Assembly (NCBI RefSeq): GCF_011174675.1
Contig: NZ_JAANIG010000014.1
Coordinates: 26,848 to 90,847, forward strand
Direction: 5' to 3'
DNA: 64,000 nt
Origin: Perlabentimonas gracilis
GTDB taxonomy: Bacteria; Bacteroidota; Bacteroidia; Bacteroidales; Tenuifilaceae
The notes beneath the pieces are model-generated. The model did not search any database and was not told the DNA's origin. It was given only the letters and a program-made list of their open reading frames with translations. The stretch's first letter is position 1. Each line of letters starts with the position of its first letter. This document shows positions 26,398-34,611 of this stretch, in pieces. Both the position numbers and the translations under genes were made by a program.

Positions 26398-27189
26398 ATG
26401 CAAAGTTTTCTATCCATTTATCTAAAACATAAAAGAATGATTACAAGGGGAGTTTTTCTACTAATTAGCCTACTAATTGGTACGGTTTCCACACTTGCCC
26501 AACCCGATAGTAGAATTGAAATTGACGATGATATTCAATTGGTTCATCTTAAGGATTCTGTATATGTTCATGTTAGTTGGCATTATATTGAAAACTATGG
26601 TCGTTTCCCTTCAAACGGACTCATTGTTATAAAGCGTGGACAAGCCTTGATGGTTGATACACCTATGGATAATGACAAGACAGAGAGGATTGTAAGGTTT
26701 CTAAAGGATTCAATGTCGGTTGAACTAACTCAATTGATAATTGGTCATTTTCACGATGATTGTTTGGGCGGTCTTCAGTATCTGCAAAGTATTGGGGTTG
26801 AGTCAATAGCAAATACAAGAACTATTGATAAATGCAAGGAGCTGCAGTTGCCTATTCCAACAACATCTTTCACCGATTCCTTAGCTATTGATTTTAATGG
26901 AGAACTCATTGAGTGTAGATTCTTTGGTGCAGGCCACTCATTTGACAATATCACCGTTTGGTTACCGAGCCAAAAAATATTATTTGGTGGTTGCCTTATT
27001 AAGTCAATGGATTCAAAAGGACTTGGAAATCTATCGGAAGCAGTGGTTCCTGAATGGGATTTTACGGTAAAAAAACTTATGGCAAAATATCCTGATATTG
27101 AAAAGGTCGTTCCTGGTCATGGCGATATTGGTGGCTCCGAACTGCTAAACCATACCATTAATTTGGTCGAAAATGAACGTGCAAAATAA
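26398..27189 (+). CDS. subclass B1 metallo-beta-lactamase (probable)
   Basis: All six zinc ligands of subclass B1 enzymes are present at the right spacing: HFHDDC gives His117, His119 and Asp121, then GAGHS (His180), GGCLIKS (Cys199 with the substrate lysine at 202) and VPGHGD (His241); the active-site asparagine in GNLSEA (Asn211) is also conserved. The residue pattern around HxHxDC is closest to the CcrA type of Bacteroides among those I remember. A signal peptide (GVFLLISLLIGTVSTLAQ) targets the periplasm; the ATG 39 nt downstream (26437) gives a shorter, more usual leader. It would hydrolyse beta-lactams including carbapenems if expressed. It lies 13 nt after the PLP enzyme gene and is not next to any visible insertion sequence. 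Confidence 0.87.
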   Translation: MQSFLSIYLKHKRMITRGVFLLISLLIGTVSTLAQPDSRIEIDDDIQLVHLKDSVYVHVSWHYIENYGRFPSNGLIVIKRGQALMVDTPMDNDKTERIVRFLKDSMSVELTQLIIGHFHDDCLGGLQYLQSIGVESIANTRTIDKCKELQLPIPTTSFTDSLAIDFNGELIECRFFGAGHSFDNITVWLPSQKILFGGCLIKSMDSKGLGNLSEAVVPEWDFTVKKLMAKYPDIEKVVPGHGDIGGSELLNHTINLVENERAK

Positions 27190-27201
27190 AACCTATCTAC
27201 T

Positions 27202-27771
27202 ATGCCCGACTATAACAAGCAATGGGAGAGTGAGTTGGCAATGCTCAAGTCAATAATTCAGAAAACAGGTTTGCAAATGGCCATAAAGTGGGGTGCCGAA
27301 GTGTACACCCATAAGGGAAAGAATGTGGTTAGCTACTACGGCTTTAAAAATTACTTTGCAATTTGGTTCTACAATGGGGTTTTTCTGGAGGATAAGCACA
27401 AAGTTTTAGTAAATGCACAGGACAATAAAACCAAGGCATTGCGCCAGTGGCGATTTACATCGAAGGAAGAGATTGACGAGAATCTTATTCTTGAGTATAT
27501 ACGCAAAGCCATTAAGAATGAGGATGACGGAAAGGTTTGGAAACCCCTAAAATCAAATGAACTTTCAATACCAGAGGCATTGATTGAAGCCTTTAAAAGT
27601 GATAGGGAGATAGAAAACGCATTTAAAAAGCTCCCATTTTATAAGCAGAAGGAGTTTGTTGAGTACATCGATTCTGCAAAAAGGGAAGAGACCAAGCTGG
27701 CACGAATTGATAAGATTATTCCAATGATTCTCCAAGGTACAGGACTAAACGATAAGTACAAAAAATGCTGA
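27202..27771 (+). CDS. YdeI/OmdA family protein with N-terminal DUF1801 domain
   Basis: The 189-residue protein joins a DUF1801 domain (about 1-115: AMLKSIIQKTGLQMAIKWGA, VVSYYGFKNYFAIWFYNG) to a C-terminal OmdA domain (about 125-185: EALIEAFKSDREIENAFKKL, EFVEYIDSAKREETKLARID). This is a widespread two-domain family of uncertain role. It starts 12 nt after the beta-lactamase gene and overlaps the next DUF1801 gene by 7 nt, so they are translationally coupled. Confidence 0.85.
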   Translation: MPDYNKQWESELAMLKSIIQKTGLQMAIKWGAEVYTHKGKNVVSYYGFKNYFAIWFYNGVFLEDKHKVLVNAQDNKTKALRQWRFTSKEEIDENLILEYIRKAIKNEDDGKVWKPLKSNELSIPEALIEAFKSDREIENAFKKLPFYKQKEFVEYIDSAKREETKLARIDKIIPMILQGTGLNDKYKKC

Positions 27772-28118
27772 TGACCGAGGTTGAAAAGTACATCTTCTCT
27801 TTCCCCGAGGATGTTAGAAATATTCTTCTACAGATTAGGCAGATTATTAAAGAGGAAGCCCCCGATGCCGTTGAAGGGTTTGCATACCAAATGCCATCGT
27901 ACAAAACCAACGGAAAACCTTTGGTTTACTTCGCTGCATTTAAAACCCACATAGGGTTTTATGCTACACCATCGGGACATGCTGCATTCGCTTGCGAACT
28001 GGCAAAGTATAAGCAGGGCAAAGGCTCGGTTCAGTTCCCCTTGGATAAGCCAATCCCCTTCGATGTGATTAGGCAGATGGTAGCCTTTAGGGTTGAGGAG
28101 AATAATAACAAATCTTAA
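27765..28118 (+). CDS. DUF1801 family protein, copy 3
   Basis: The 117-residue protein is a compact DUF1801 domain: VEKYIFSFPEDVRNILLQIR, VEGFAYQMPSYKTNGKPLVY, and HIGFYATPSGHAAFACELAK followed by GSVQFPLDKPIPFDVI. The frame opens with ATG at 27765 and again at 27771; the second gives MTEVEKYIFSF and still overlaps the previous stop. The tight overlap suggests the two DUF1801 proteins are made together, perhaps as a heteromer. The family has been compared with iron chaperones; function here is unknown. Confidence 0.85.
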   Translation: MLMTEVEKYIFSFPEDVRNILLQIRQIIKEEAPDAVEGFAYQMPSYKTNGKPLVYFAAFKTHIGFYATPSGHAAFACELAKYKQGKGSVQFPLDKPIPFDVIRQMVAFRVEENNNKS

Positions 28119-28129
28119 AAAAACATCAA

Positions 28130-28648
28130 ATGAAACAGCTTATAACAATAGTAATTCTTTCAATTACTCTAGCGAGTTGCAATCAAAATCAAAAAAGTAT
28201 GAATGATAATCCTGAACAATTAGCCAACGACACTACCCCACGGGTAACTGGAATTGGAGGTATTTTCTTTTTCTCAGATAATCCTGAGGAAACCAGGGAA
28301 TGGTACCGCATGAACCTCGGACTTGAGGTTAATGAGTGGGGGTCAAGTTTTGAGTTTAGGAATGCCAATAGGCCTGATGAAATTAACTATTTGCAATGGA
28401 CCCCGTTCAAGAAGGGAAGCGAGTACTTTGCCCCATCGGAGAAAGAGTTTATGATAAACTATAGGGTTCAAAACATCGAAGGGCTTGTTAGAAATCTGAG
28501 AGCCAATGGAGTAACCATTCTCGATGAGATTGTAGCCTACGATTACGGTAAGTTTGTGCATATAATGGATTCCGAGGGCAACAAAATTGAGCTTTGGGAG
28601 CCTGTGGATAGCGTGTTTACCAATATGGGAGGGAAAACAACAAAGTAG
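28130..28648 (+). CDS. VOC superfamily (glyoxalase fold) lipoprotein
   Basis: The 172-residue protein begins with a lipoprotein signal (QLITIVILSITLASC) and then has one VOC module: GIGGIFFFSDNPEETREWYR, LGLEVNEWGSSFEFRN and a C-terminal VHIMDSEGNKIELWEPVD with a glutamate in the usual metal-ligand position. Most VOC proteins are cytoplasmic, so membrane anchoring outside the cytoplasm is unusual. It is the last gene of the plus-strand run, 11 nt after DUF1801 copy 3. Confidence 0.82.
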   Translation: MKQLITIVILSITLASCNQNQKSMNDNPEQLANDTTPRVTGIGGIFFFSDNPEETREWYRMNLGLEVNEWGSSFEFRNANRPDEINYLQWTPFKKGSEYFAPSEKEFMINYRVQNIEGLVRNLRANGVTILDEIVAYDYGKFVHIMDSEGNKIELWEPVDSVFTNMGGKTTK

Positions 28649-28691
28649 CCGTTTTTTAAATTAATCTACCGTGTAGTATTCTAGTAAATAA

Positions 28692-28928
28692 TCATTTAAG
28701 GTTATTGATATATTCATTAACAGCCAATTTGGCCTTGCTGTAATCTAAGTCCGATACAATTACCTTTACGTTTCCTGCGGGTCTCCAGCCTCCGCCGCGC
28801 GACCCAATAATTTCATCTTTTAAAGATGATTCGATCCCATTGTTCTCTAGTATATTCGCTATCATTTGACAGTCGAAAAGTGAACCATCGAAAACTTCAA
28901 CCAAGGTATTACCTTTATCCGTTGTCAT
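28692..28928 (-). CDS. DUF2007 family small protein
   Basis: ATG at 28926-28928 gives 78 residues; the longer open frame upstream is only the antisense of gnd. The sequence TLVEVFDGSLFDCQMIANIL, then NGIESSLKDEIIGS and VKVIVSDLDYSKAKLAVNEY, is the DUF2007 (putative signal-transducing) pattern, an ACT-like fold of unknown ligand. It faces away from the accessory run and lies behind the bidirectional terminator at 28950. Confidence 0.85.
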   Translation of the reverse strand: MTTDKGNTLVEVFDGSLFDCQMIANILENNGIESSLKDEIIGSRGGGWRPAGNVKVIVSDLDYSKAKLAVNEYINNLK

Positions 28929-28949
28929 ATAGTTTAGTTTTAAATATTT

Positions 28950-28983
28950 AGCCCCGAAAAGTTTTAACTTTCGGGGCTTTTTC
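28950..28983. terminator. intrinsic terminator between gnd and the DUF2007 gene
   Basis: AGCCCCGAAA (28950-28959) pairs with TTTCGGGGCT (28969-28978), a 10-bp stem. The T-run follows on the plus strand; on the minus strand the structure comes 11 nt after the gnd stop codon with an AT-rich tail, so it probably ends gnd and may stop plus-strand read-through too. Confidence 0.75.
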
Positions 28984-28989
28984 TTAAAA

Positions 28990-30444
28990 CTACACGTTGT
29001 AGGTTGTAGATGCTGTGGTTCCGCCGCGGCCGGTCCAGTTGGTGTGGAAAAACTCACCCCTGGGCTTATCAATACGTTCGTAGGTGTGGGCGCCAAAGTA
29101 GTCGCGTTGTGCCTGAAGCAGGTTGGCGGGAAGCCTCTTGCACCTGTACCCATCGAAGTACGATAGCGCGCTCGATAGGGCAGGTACAGGAATACCATTA
29201 ACAGTTGCGGCGGCAACAACTCTTCGCCAGCTGGCATCGGCATCCATTATTTTAGCCTTAAAGTAGTCGTCGAGTAGAAGGTTGTTCAGCTCGGGGTTCT
29301 TATCGAATGCCTCCTTAATCTTACCAAGGAATACCGACCGGATAATGCATCCACCGCGCCACATCAGGGCAATACCACCATTATTCAAATGCCAACCAAA
29401 CTCCTCGGCAGCGGCACGCATCAGCACGTAACCCTGCGCATACGATACAATCTTTGATGCCAGCAGCGCTTTGCGCAAATCCTCAATCATCTGCTTTTTA
29501 TCGCCAGTGAATGATGGTTTAGGCCCTGTGAGTATTTTCGATGCCACAACCCGCTCATCCTTCTGCGCCGAAAGGCAGCGCGAGAATACCGATTCGCCAA
29601 TTAGGGTAAGGGGAACGCCCAAATCGAGGGCGGTTACGCCTGTCCACTTGCCAGTTCCCTTCTGTCCGGCAGTATCGAGAATCTTGTCTACCATGGGTTT
29701 TCCATCGTCATCCTTAAAGCCAAGGATATCGCGGGTTATCTCAATAAGGTAGCTGTCCAACTCGCCCTTGTTCCACTCCTTAAATACCTCGTGCATCTCA
29801 TCGGCACTCATTTCCAGCAAATCATTCATCACCTGGTATGCCTCGCAGATAAGCTGCATATCGCCGTACTCAATGCCGTTGTGTACCATCTTCACAAAGT
29901 GGCCGGCCCCGTTCTCACCAACCCAATCGCAGCAGGGAGTACCATCGTCAACCTTAGCGGCAATGCTTTGGAAGATATCCTTAACAAAAGGCCAAGCGGT
30001 CTTTGATCCACCCGGCATAATGGAAGGACCTAGCAAAGCGCCCTCCTCGCCACCCGAAACGCCGGTACCAATGTAGAGCAGCCCTTTGCTCTCGAGGTAA
30101 GCGGTTCGGCGGTTGGTATCGGGGAAGTGGGTGTTGCCACCGTCGATAATAATATCGCCCTTGTCCAGGTGGGGGATAAGCAACTCGATAAAGTCGTCAA
30201 CAGGCTTGCCGGCCTTCACCATCAGCATTACCTTGCGGGGCGATTTTAGCGAGCCTACCAGCTCCTCGAGGCTACGGGTGCCAATAATATTTTTTCCCTT
30301 TCCGCGACCATTTACAAAGCTATCAACCTTGTTGGTTGAGCGGTTGAACACCGCCACGGAAAAGCCTTTGCTCTCCATATTCAGGACCAGGTTCTCGCCC
30401 ATTACGGCCAGCCCAATTAGTCCAATATCTGCCTTTTTCTCCAT
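28990..30444 (-). CDS. gnd: 6-phosphogluconate dehydrogenase (decarboxylating)
   Basis: The 484-residue protein is full length for Gnd. It has the Rossmann motif IGLIGLAVMGENLVLNME, the NADP-binding region FNRSTNKVDSF, GTGVSGGEEGALLGPSIMPG, the catalytic lysine in GAGHFVKMVHNGIEYGDMQL, and C-terminal NWTGRGGTTASTTYNV. It oxidises 6-phosphogluconate to ribulose-5-phosphate in the oxidative pentose phosphate pathway. It follows pdxB by 39 nt on the same strand. It is separate in function from the uronate genes, though it shares their sugar-acid theme. Confidence 0.97.
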   Translation of the reverse strand: MEKKADIGLIGLAVMGENLVLNMESKGFSVAVFNRSTNKVDSFVNGRGKGKNIIGTRSLEELVGSLKSPRKVMLMVKAGKPVDDFIELLIPHLDKGDIIIDGGNTHFPDTNRRTAYLESKGLLYIGTGVSGGEEGALLGPSIMPGGSKTAWPFVKDIFQSIAAKVDDGTPCCDWVGENGAGHFVKMVHNGIEYGDMQLICEAYQVMNDLLEMSADEMHEVFKEWNKGELDSYLIEITRDILGFKDDDGKPMVDKILDTAGQKGTGKWTGVTALDLGVPLTLIGESVFSRCLSAQKDERVVASKILTGPKPSFTGDKKQMIEDLRKALLASKIVSYAQGYVLMRAAAEEFGWHLNNGGIALMWRGGCIIRSVFLGKIKEAFDKNPELNNLLLDDYFKAKIMDADASWRRVVAAATVNGIPVPALSSALSYFDGYRCKRLPANLLQAQRDYFGAHTYERIDKPRGEFFHTNWTGRGGTTASTTYNV

Positions 30445-30483
30445 AATGTTTGGGTTTTAAGATTCTTAATCAATTAGGGTTTT

Positions 30484-31605
30484 TTATACTTGGTATCCTA
30501 GATTTTTAACCAGCTCGACACAGTTTTTTTCTCCTTTGATTTTTATTCTTAGATTCTCAGGTTCCCTGCGGATTGGGTACGATTCCCTCTGCTGCTCAAA
30601 AGTTTCAGGAGATTTTTTTAGATTATCAGAATCGATATGGATGTTGTACGCAAAGCGGCAAATCTCGGTAAATATCTGCTCCCTAGGTTTTGATGTGCAA
30701 TCCATTTCCAGCTCCAATTGTGGTGCCTGTGGTACGTTGGTGGGTTGCCAGCTATCCAATCCAAGGTTAAAGAATCTGCTGATAGCCTGAACGCTCATGG
30801 CCGTTCCGTTGGCCTTGCCATCGGCGGAGTAGCCTGCAATATGTGGGGTAGCCAAATGCGCTAGCTCAAGTAGCTTTAGGTCGATATCGGGCTCGTTTTC
30901 CCAAACATCAATTACTGCACCAGCCAGGTGTTTGCTCTTCAGTGCGCTAATCAGCGCTTGTGTTTCCATCACCTCGCCGCGCGAGGAGTTTATAAACCAC
31001 GCTCCGCGTTTCATCTTGCCAAAGAAATCGGCATTGGCCAAGTGGAAGGTTTTGTCAATCCCTTGGTGGGAGAGGGGTACGTGCATTGTTATTATATCCG
31101 ATTGGGCAATTAGGGTTTCAATATCTGTAAACTCACCTTTACCCTCGCTGTGCTCTCTGGGTGGGTCGTTTAGTATAACTTTAATTCCAAGCGTTTTGGC
31201 CATAGCGGCCACCTTGGAGCCCACGTTGCCAACTCCAATAATGCCAAGGGTAATATCTTCAAACGATCTATTCTCGAGCCTTATAATTTCGGCTAGCGCC
31301 GAAGCAATGTACTGCTTAACCGAACCAGAGTTGCAGCCGGGAGCGTTGGTCCACTTTATACCATTGGCCTCGCAGTATGCCGTGTCGATATGGTCGTAGC
31401 CAATGGTTGCCGAGGCAATTATCTTAACCGATGTCCCCTTTAGCAATGCTTCGTTGCACTTAGTGCGGGTACGGGTAATAAGCGCATCGGCATCGGTAAG
31501 GTGATCGCGGGTAATCTTGCCACCCGGCAGATAAACCACCTGGGCCACATTCTCAAGCGCACCCTCCAGAAAAGGAATCTTACTATCAGCAACAATTTTT
31601 AGCAT
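30484..31605 (-). CDS. pdxB: erythronate-4-phosphate dehydrogenase
   Basis: The 373-residue D-2-hydroxyacid dehydrogenase has LKIVADSKIPFLEGALENVA at the N-terminus, the NAD-binding LGIIGVGNVGSKVAAMAKTL, SRGEVMETQALISALK with the catalytic arginine-glutamate pattern, and LATPHIAGYSADGKANGT with the catalytic histidine. The C-terminal extension (about 285-373) is typical of PdxB. It catalyses the second step of deoxyxylulose-5-phosphate-dependent pyridoxal phosphate synthesis. It is preceded by a repeat-filled gap and followed by gnd on the same strand. Confidence 0.92.
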   Translation of the reverse strand: MLKIVADSKIPFLEGALENVAQVVYLPGGKITRDHLTDADALITRTRTKCNEALLKGTSVKIIASATIGYDHIDTAYCEANGIKWTNAPGCNSGSVKQYIASALAEIIRLENRSFEDITLGIIGVGNVGSKVAAMAKTLGIKVILNDPPREHSEGKGEFTDIETLIAQSDIITMHVPLSHQGIDKTFHLANADFFGKMKRGAWFINSSRGEVMETQALISALKSKHLAGAVIDVWENEPDIDLKLLELAHLATPHIAGYSADGKANGTAMSVQAISRFFNLGLDSWQPTNVPQAPQLELEMDCTSKPREQIFTEICRFAYNIHIDSDNLKKSPETFEQQRESYPIRREPENLRIKIKGEKNCVELVKNLGYQV

Positions 31606-31653
31606 AGAATAAGAGTTATTGGTTGCCTATCTCGTAAACCGTTAGGTTGACGA

Positions 31654-31701
31654 TATCGGTTATCGGTTATCGGTTATCAGTTATCGGTTGTCGGTTGTCG
31701 G
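31654..31701. repeat. tandem heptamer array, GGTTATC type
   Basis: TATCGGT then GGTTATC, GGTTATC, CAGTTATC and GGTTGTC copies follow one another with a 7-bp period and few changes. It lies in the 357-bp gene-free gap between the LarA-like gene and pdxB (31606-31962), which is otherwise filled by the next two repeat features. Confidence 0.85.
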
Positions 31702-31768
31702 CCTGACTTTCGCCAGACAGGATTTCAGTATTCATTTTAAGATTAAACCCTTTTTCCGTATTCCCTCA

Positions 31769-31869
31769 TTATCTCGTCAAGTAATGACGTGATCCGAGGC
31801 AGGCGTCTACTGTCTTCTGTCTTCTCTCGTTATCTCGTCAAGTATTGACGAGACCCGAGACAGGTGTCT
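31769..31869. repeat. two direct 40-bp repeats each with an inner hairpin
   Basis: Copies at 31769-31808 and 31830-31869 differ at five positions. Copy 2 contains CTCGTCAAGTATTGACGAG, an 8-bp stem with a 3-nt loop; copy 1 has the same dyad with mismatches. The spacer is short and pyrimidine-rich (GTCTTCT repeated). Origin is unknown; it may be a small palindromic mobile repeat. Confidence 0.8.
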
Positions 31870-31956
31870 TCCGACTTCCGACTTCCGACTTCCGACTCTG
31901 TCTTTTTACTTTTTACTTTTGACTTTCAGACTTTCGACTTTCGACTTTCGACTTTC
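31868..31956. repeat. tandem heptamer arrays, CTTCCGA and CTTTCGA types
   Basis: About four CTTCCGA units (31868-31897), a CTTTTTA-like stretch, and about five CTTTCGA or CTTTCAG units (31921-31956), all with a 7-bp period. It ends 6 nt before the LarA-like stop codon. Confidence 0.85.
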
Positions 31957-31962
31957 AGTCAA

Positions 31963-33237
31963 TCAATCCTTAAATCTCTCTCTACTCGCCCACAACCCAA
32001 TGGCGGGATTCGATATGTAAAAGATCTCCTCGCCCGAGGGGAGGGTATTATATCCATCCCTCAGCTTTTCGGGATTGTAAATTTGCATCATTTCGTCGAG
32101 ATTGGCGTAGCTAAAGTTCACCGATTTAATCTCCTGTTCGGTTAAATGCCCAGGACAGTAGGTTATTTTAAACCGATCCTCTGCCGATCCGTGTATTAGG
32201 TGCGCTGTTGCGCTTAAATTATTCTGCAAATCCTCGTTCTTTCGAGTTAGCTCAAGAATCTCGGGAGTTGTGAGATAACCATACTTTCTGATTAGCGCAT
32301 CAATCTGCTTATCCTCGCCAAACTCCTTTAGTCCGGGTGCAAGCACAATTAGCTCGCCCTTGTCGGCAATGGCCATACGGGTTCGGTACACGCTCTTGTT
32401 GCCCAGCCAGGTGCTCTTGAACTCCTCGGGATCGAGGTAAACCACAACCTTCGGCAAGGGTTTGTCGAGCATAATAAAATTCACCTTTAGCGATAGTTCA
32501 GCGGCTTTAAAGTAGCACTCGTGATCGTCGCCAATATATAGGCCGCGAACCTTCAGCTTGCCTTCATCGTCCTTGGCCACAACTGTAAGGATGTAGACAA
32601 TAGGCAAATGCTGGGCGAAATGCTCCGAGGCGTAGTTTAGCACCTTTCGCACGGGTGAGTTGGAACGACCCAGAATTCGCTCAATACCATAGGCTGCACC
32701 AAGGAAATGGCTCTTGTTAATGCCCTCGGCACCACCCGTTCCCACAAAGATATTCTTGTTGTAGTTGGCCATGCCAATCACCTCGTGGGGCACAACCTGC
32801 CCGGGCGAAAGAATTAGATCGTAACCCCCATTCACTAGCATCTTGTTAACCTGTGCAGGCCAGGTGTAATCGACTCTATTATCGGAGACTTCCTTAACAT
32901 AATCGGCAGGAACCTCGCCAAGGGTAACAATATCGGTGCGCCACTTATGCTCGCGGAATAGCGATAGGGGAACTCCCTTAAACATCTTGCTGATCTCCCT
33001 TTCGGTCATTGGAGCGTGGGTGCCCAGCGCCGGAAGAATATCGGTCATCGCTTTACCATAGTACTCGTAGGCCAGACTGGTGATTAGTCCTGCTTGCGAG
33101 TGGTAGCGGGTGAAGTCGGGCGGAAGGGCAAGAACCTTCTTACGCCTACCCATATTCTCAAAAGCTTCGAAGAGGGCTTTCTTAATGTCCTCGGGGCTTA
33201 GGTCTGCTGTTTCTGATCCGTGAGCGAAGTAGAGCAT
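31963..33237 (-). CDS. LarA-like nickel-pincer hydroxyacid racemase/epimerase homologue (DUF2088)
   Basis: The 424-residue protein has the LarA fold pattern. ALGTHAPMT gives the first histidine (His74), VVPHEVIGMANYNKNIFVG gives His151 and Lys161 exactly ten residues apart, and His177 follows 16 residues later; the 10 and 16 spacings match His174, Lys184 and His200 of lactate racemase, where the lysine holds the nickel-pincer nucleotide and the last histidine binds nickel. The gene is the tail of the uxuB-uxuA-kdgK operon, so an aldonate such as mannonate, altronate or gluconate is the likely substrate; LarA homologues with gluconate 2-epimerase activity are known. No larB, larC or larE lies in the window. 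Fairly sure of the family, not of the substrate. Confidence 0.8.
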   Translation of the reverse strand: MLYFAHGSETADLSPEDIKKALFEAFENMGRRKKVLALPPDFTRYHSQAGLITSLAYEYYGKAMTDILPALGTHAPMTEREISKMFKGVPLSLFREHKWRTDIVTLGEVPADYVKEVSDNRVDYTWPAQVNKMLVNGGYDLILSPGQVVPHEVIGMANYNKNIFVGTGGAEGINKSHFLGAAYGIERILGRSNSPVRKVLNYASEHFAQHLPIVYILTVVAKDDEGKLKVRGLYIGDDHECYFKAAELSLKVNFIMLDKPLPKVVVYLDPEEFKSTWLGNKSVYRTRMAIADKGELIVLAPGLKEFGEDKQIDALIRKYGYLTTPEILELTRKNEDLQNNLSATAHLIHGSAEDRFKITYCPGHLTEQEIKSVNFSYANLDEMMQIYNPEKLRDGYNTLPSGEEIFYISNPAIGLWASRERFKD

Positions 33238-33254
33238 AGCGAAGTTATTTGTTG

Positions 33255-33373
33255 TTTAGCGTTAAGCGTTCTATGTTTAGCGCTGTGTCTCGGGAGATTG
33301 GCGTTCTTTGCCAAGCTAACGAGATTTTGCGTTCAGCGTTTTGCGTTCAGCGTTTTGCGTTTAGGGTTTGTGT
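33255..33373. repeat. degenerate heptamer arrays, TTTAGCG and TTTTGCG/TTCAGCG types
   Basis: Four units at 33255-33282 (TTTAGCG, TTAAGCG, TTCTATG, TTTAGCG) and seven at 33325-33373 (TTTTGCG and TTCAGCG alternating, then TTTAGGG and TTTGTGT). The period is 7 bp in both blocks. The TTTAGGG unit is the reverse complement of the CCCTAAA repeat at 53602-53803. Confidence 0.8.
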
Positions 33374-33397
33374 GAACCTTTAACTTTAAACTTTCAA

Positions 33398-34471
33398 CTA
33401 CCTCCTAACCCTCGCATTCCCCTCCCAGATACTCCAAATCATATCCTCGTCGGCAGGTTGGCCGTAGTCGGTTTCGAAGGTTGTGGCAATCGCTCCTGAA
33501 GCCCATCCAAACTGAGGCCATTTTTCAACAGGCCAGTCCTTAAGGATGGCGTATAGTAGTCCTCCCACAAACCCATCGCCACCACCAATGCGGTCGAGAA
33601 CGCGGATTGTTCTGGGTTTAATAACCTCCCACTGATTGCCCGCCAGCATAATGGCACCCCATAGGTGCTCGTTTACGCTAACAACCTCGCGCAGCGTGGT
33701 GGCAAAAACCGATGCGTTGGGGAACGATTCCTTTACCCTCCCAATCATCGCCTTAAAGCCTTCAATCTCGGCCTCTATATCCTTCCCGCCAGCTTCAGGA
33801 CCCTCAATACCGAGGCAAAGTTGATAATCTTCCTCGTTGCCTATCAAAATATCTGAAACCGATGCTATTTCGGCAAAGATTTCTCTTAGCTCCTTCTCGC
33901 GATTTTTCCAAAATGTGGCTCTATAATTTAGGTCGAAAGAGATGCGTGTCCCGTGCTTTTTAGCCGCACGTGCCAATTCAAGGCAGAACTTGCTGGTATC
34001 TTCCGATAGCGCAGCAATTAGCCCCGATAGGTGCATTATTTGAACGCCCTCGATTCCGAAGATTCGCTCCAGATCAAAATCCTTAACGTTTAGGGTACGA
34101 CCAACTTCTCCGGCGCGGTCGTTCTGTACGCGAGGGCCACGGGTACCAAAACCGCTATCGGCAATGTTGAACTGGTGGCGATAGCCCCAGGGGTTGCCCT
34201 GTGGAACTTCGGGACCCTCGTACTCCATATTCCTTGCCCTAAGATTGGCTTTGATGAACAGAGCAACTGGACTCCCCTTTACAAAGGTGGTTAGCACCTT
34301 TACGGGTAAACCCAGGTACGACGAAACGCTGGCTACGTTTGTTTCGGCGCTGGTGGCCTGCATCTTGAATAGCTCGCTGGAGTGAACGGGTTGTCCATTT
34401 AGCGGCGTAATGCGAACTCCCATACTGGTGGGTACCACCAAGGCGTACTTGCAGTTTTTTCGTAGTTCCAT
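33398..34471 (-). CDS. PfkB-family sugar kinase, KdgK-like, second copy
   Basis: The 357-residue ribokinase-fold protein has the PfkB signatures SETNVASVSSYLGLPVKVLT near the N-terminus and VLDRIGGGDGFVGGLLYAIL with the catalytic aspartate near the C-terminus, plus ISFDLNYRATFWKNREKELR and ILIGNEEDYQLCLGI as in 2-keto-3-deoxygluconate kinases. It lies 140 nt after the other kinase gene and reads in the same direction. Its N-terminus differs from the first copy: where KdgK reads FGGGEANVA this protein reads ATSAETNVA, so its sugar specificity may differ. Candidates are KDG or another keto-deoxy acid. Confidence 0.85.
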   Translation of the reverse strand: MELRKNCKYALVVPTSMGVRITPLNGQPVHSSELFKMQATSAETNVASVSSYLGLPVKVLTTFVKGSPVALFIKANLRARNMEYEGPEVPQGNPWGYRHQFNIADSGFGTRGPRVQNDRAGEVGRTLNVKDFDLERIFGIEGVQIMHLSGLIAALSEDTSKFCLELARAAKKHGTRISFDLNYRATFWKNREKELREIFAEIASVSDILIGNEEDYQLCLGIEGPEAGGKDIEAEIEGFKAMIGRVKESFPNASVFATTLREVVSVNEHLWGAIMLAGNQWEVIKPRTIRVLDRIGGGDGFVGGLLYAILKDWPVEKWPQFGWASGAIATTFETDYGQPADEDMIWSIWEGNARVRR

Positions 34472-34570
34472 AGCGGTAGGTTTTATGGTCTTTAATCTTA
34501 TTTAATTCAAAATACAATGTTCTTTAAAATAATATTCAAATCATTAGAATTGAATTGCCTCGGAATGGTT

Positions 34571-34591
34571 ACTGAGCCTGTCGAAGTAACC
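34571..34591. repeat. interspersed CTGAGCCTGTCGAAG element
   Basis: A single copy of the CTGAGCxTGTCGAAG motif seen also at 53621, 53721, 53765, 58231 and 59573 lies in the 140-bp gap between the two kinase genes. It is a short interspersed repeat; function unknown. Confidence 0.6.
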
Positions 34592-34611
34592 AACTCTTGC
34601 CTATAGAAATA

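Noticed and set aside
20263..28928. Genomic island with integrase and att sites.
   Set aside because: No integrase, tRNA gene or flanking direct repeat was found, so island status rests on gene content only.
28929..29243. Longer N-terminus for the DUF2007 protein.
   Set aside because: The extra codons are antisense to the C-terminus of gnd and cross its terminator; the DUF2007 domain begins at the later ATG.
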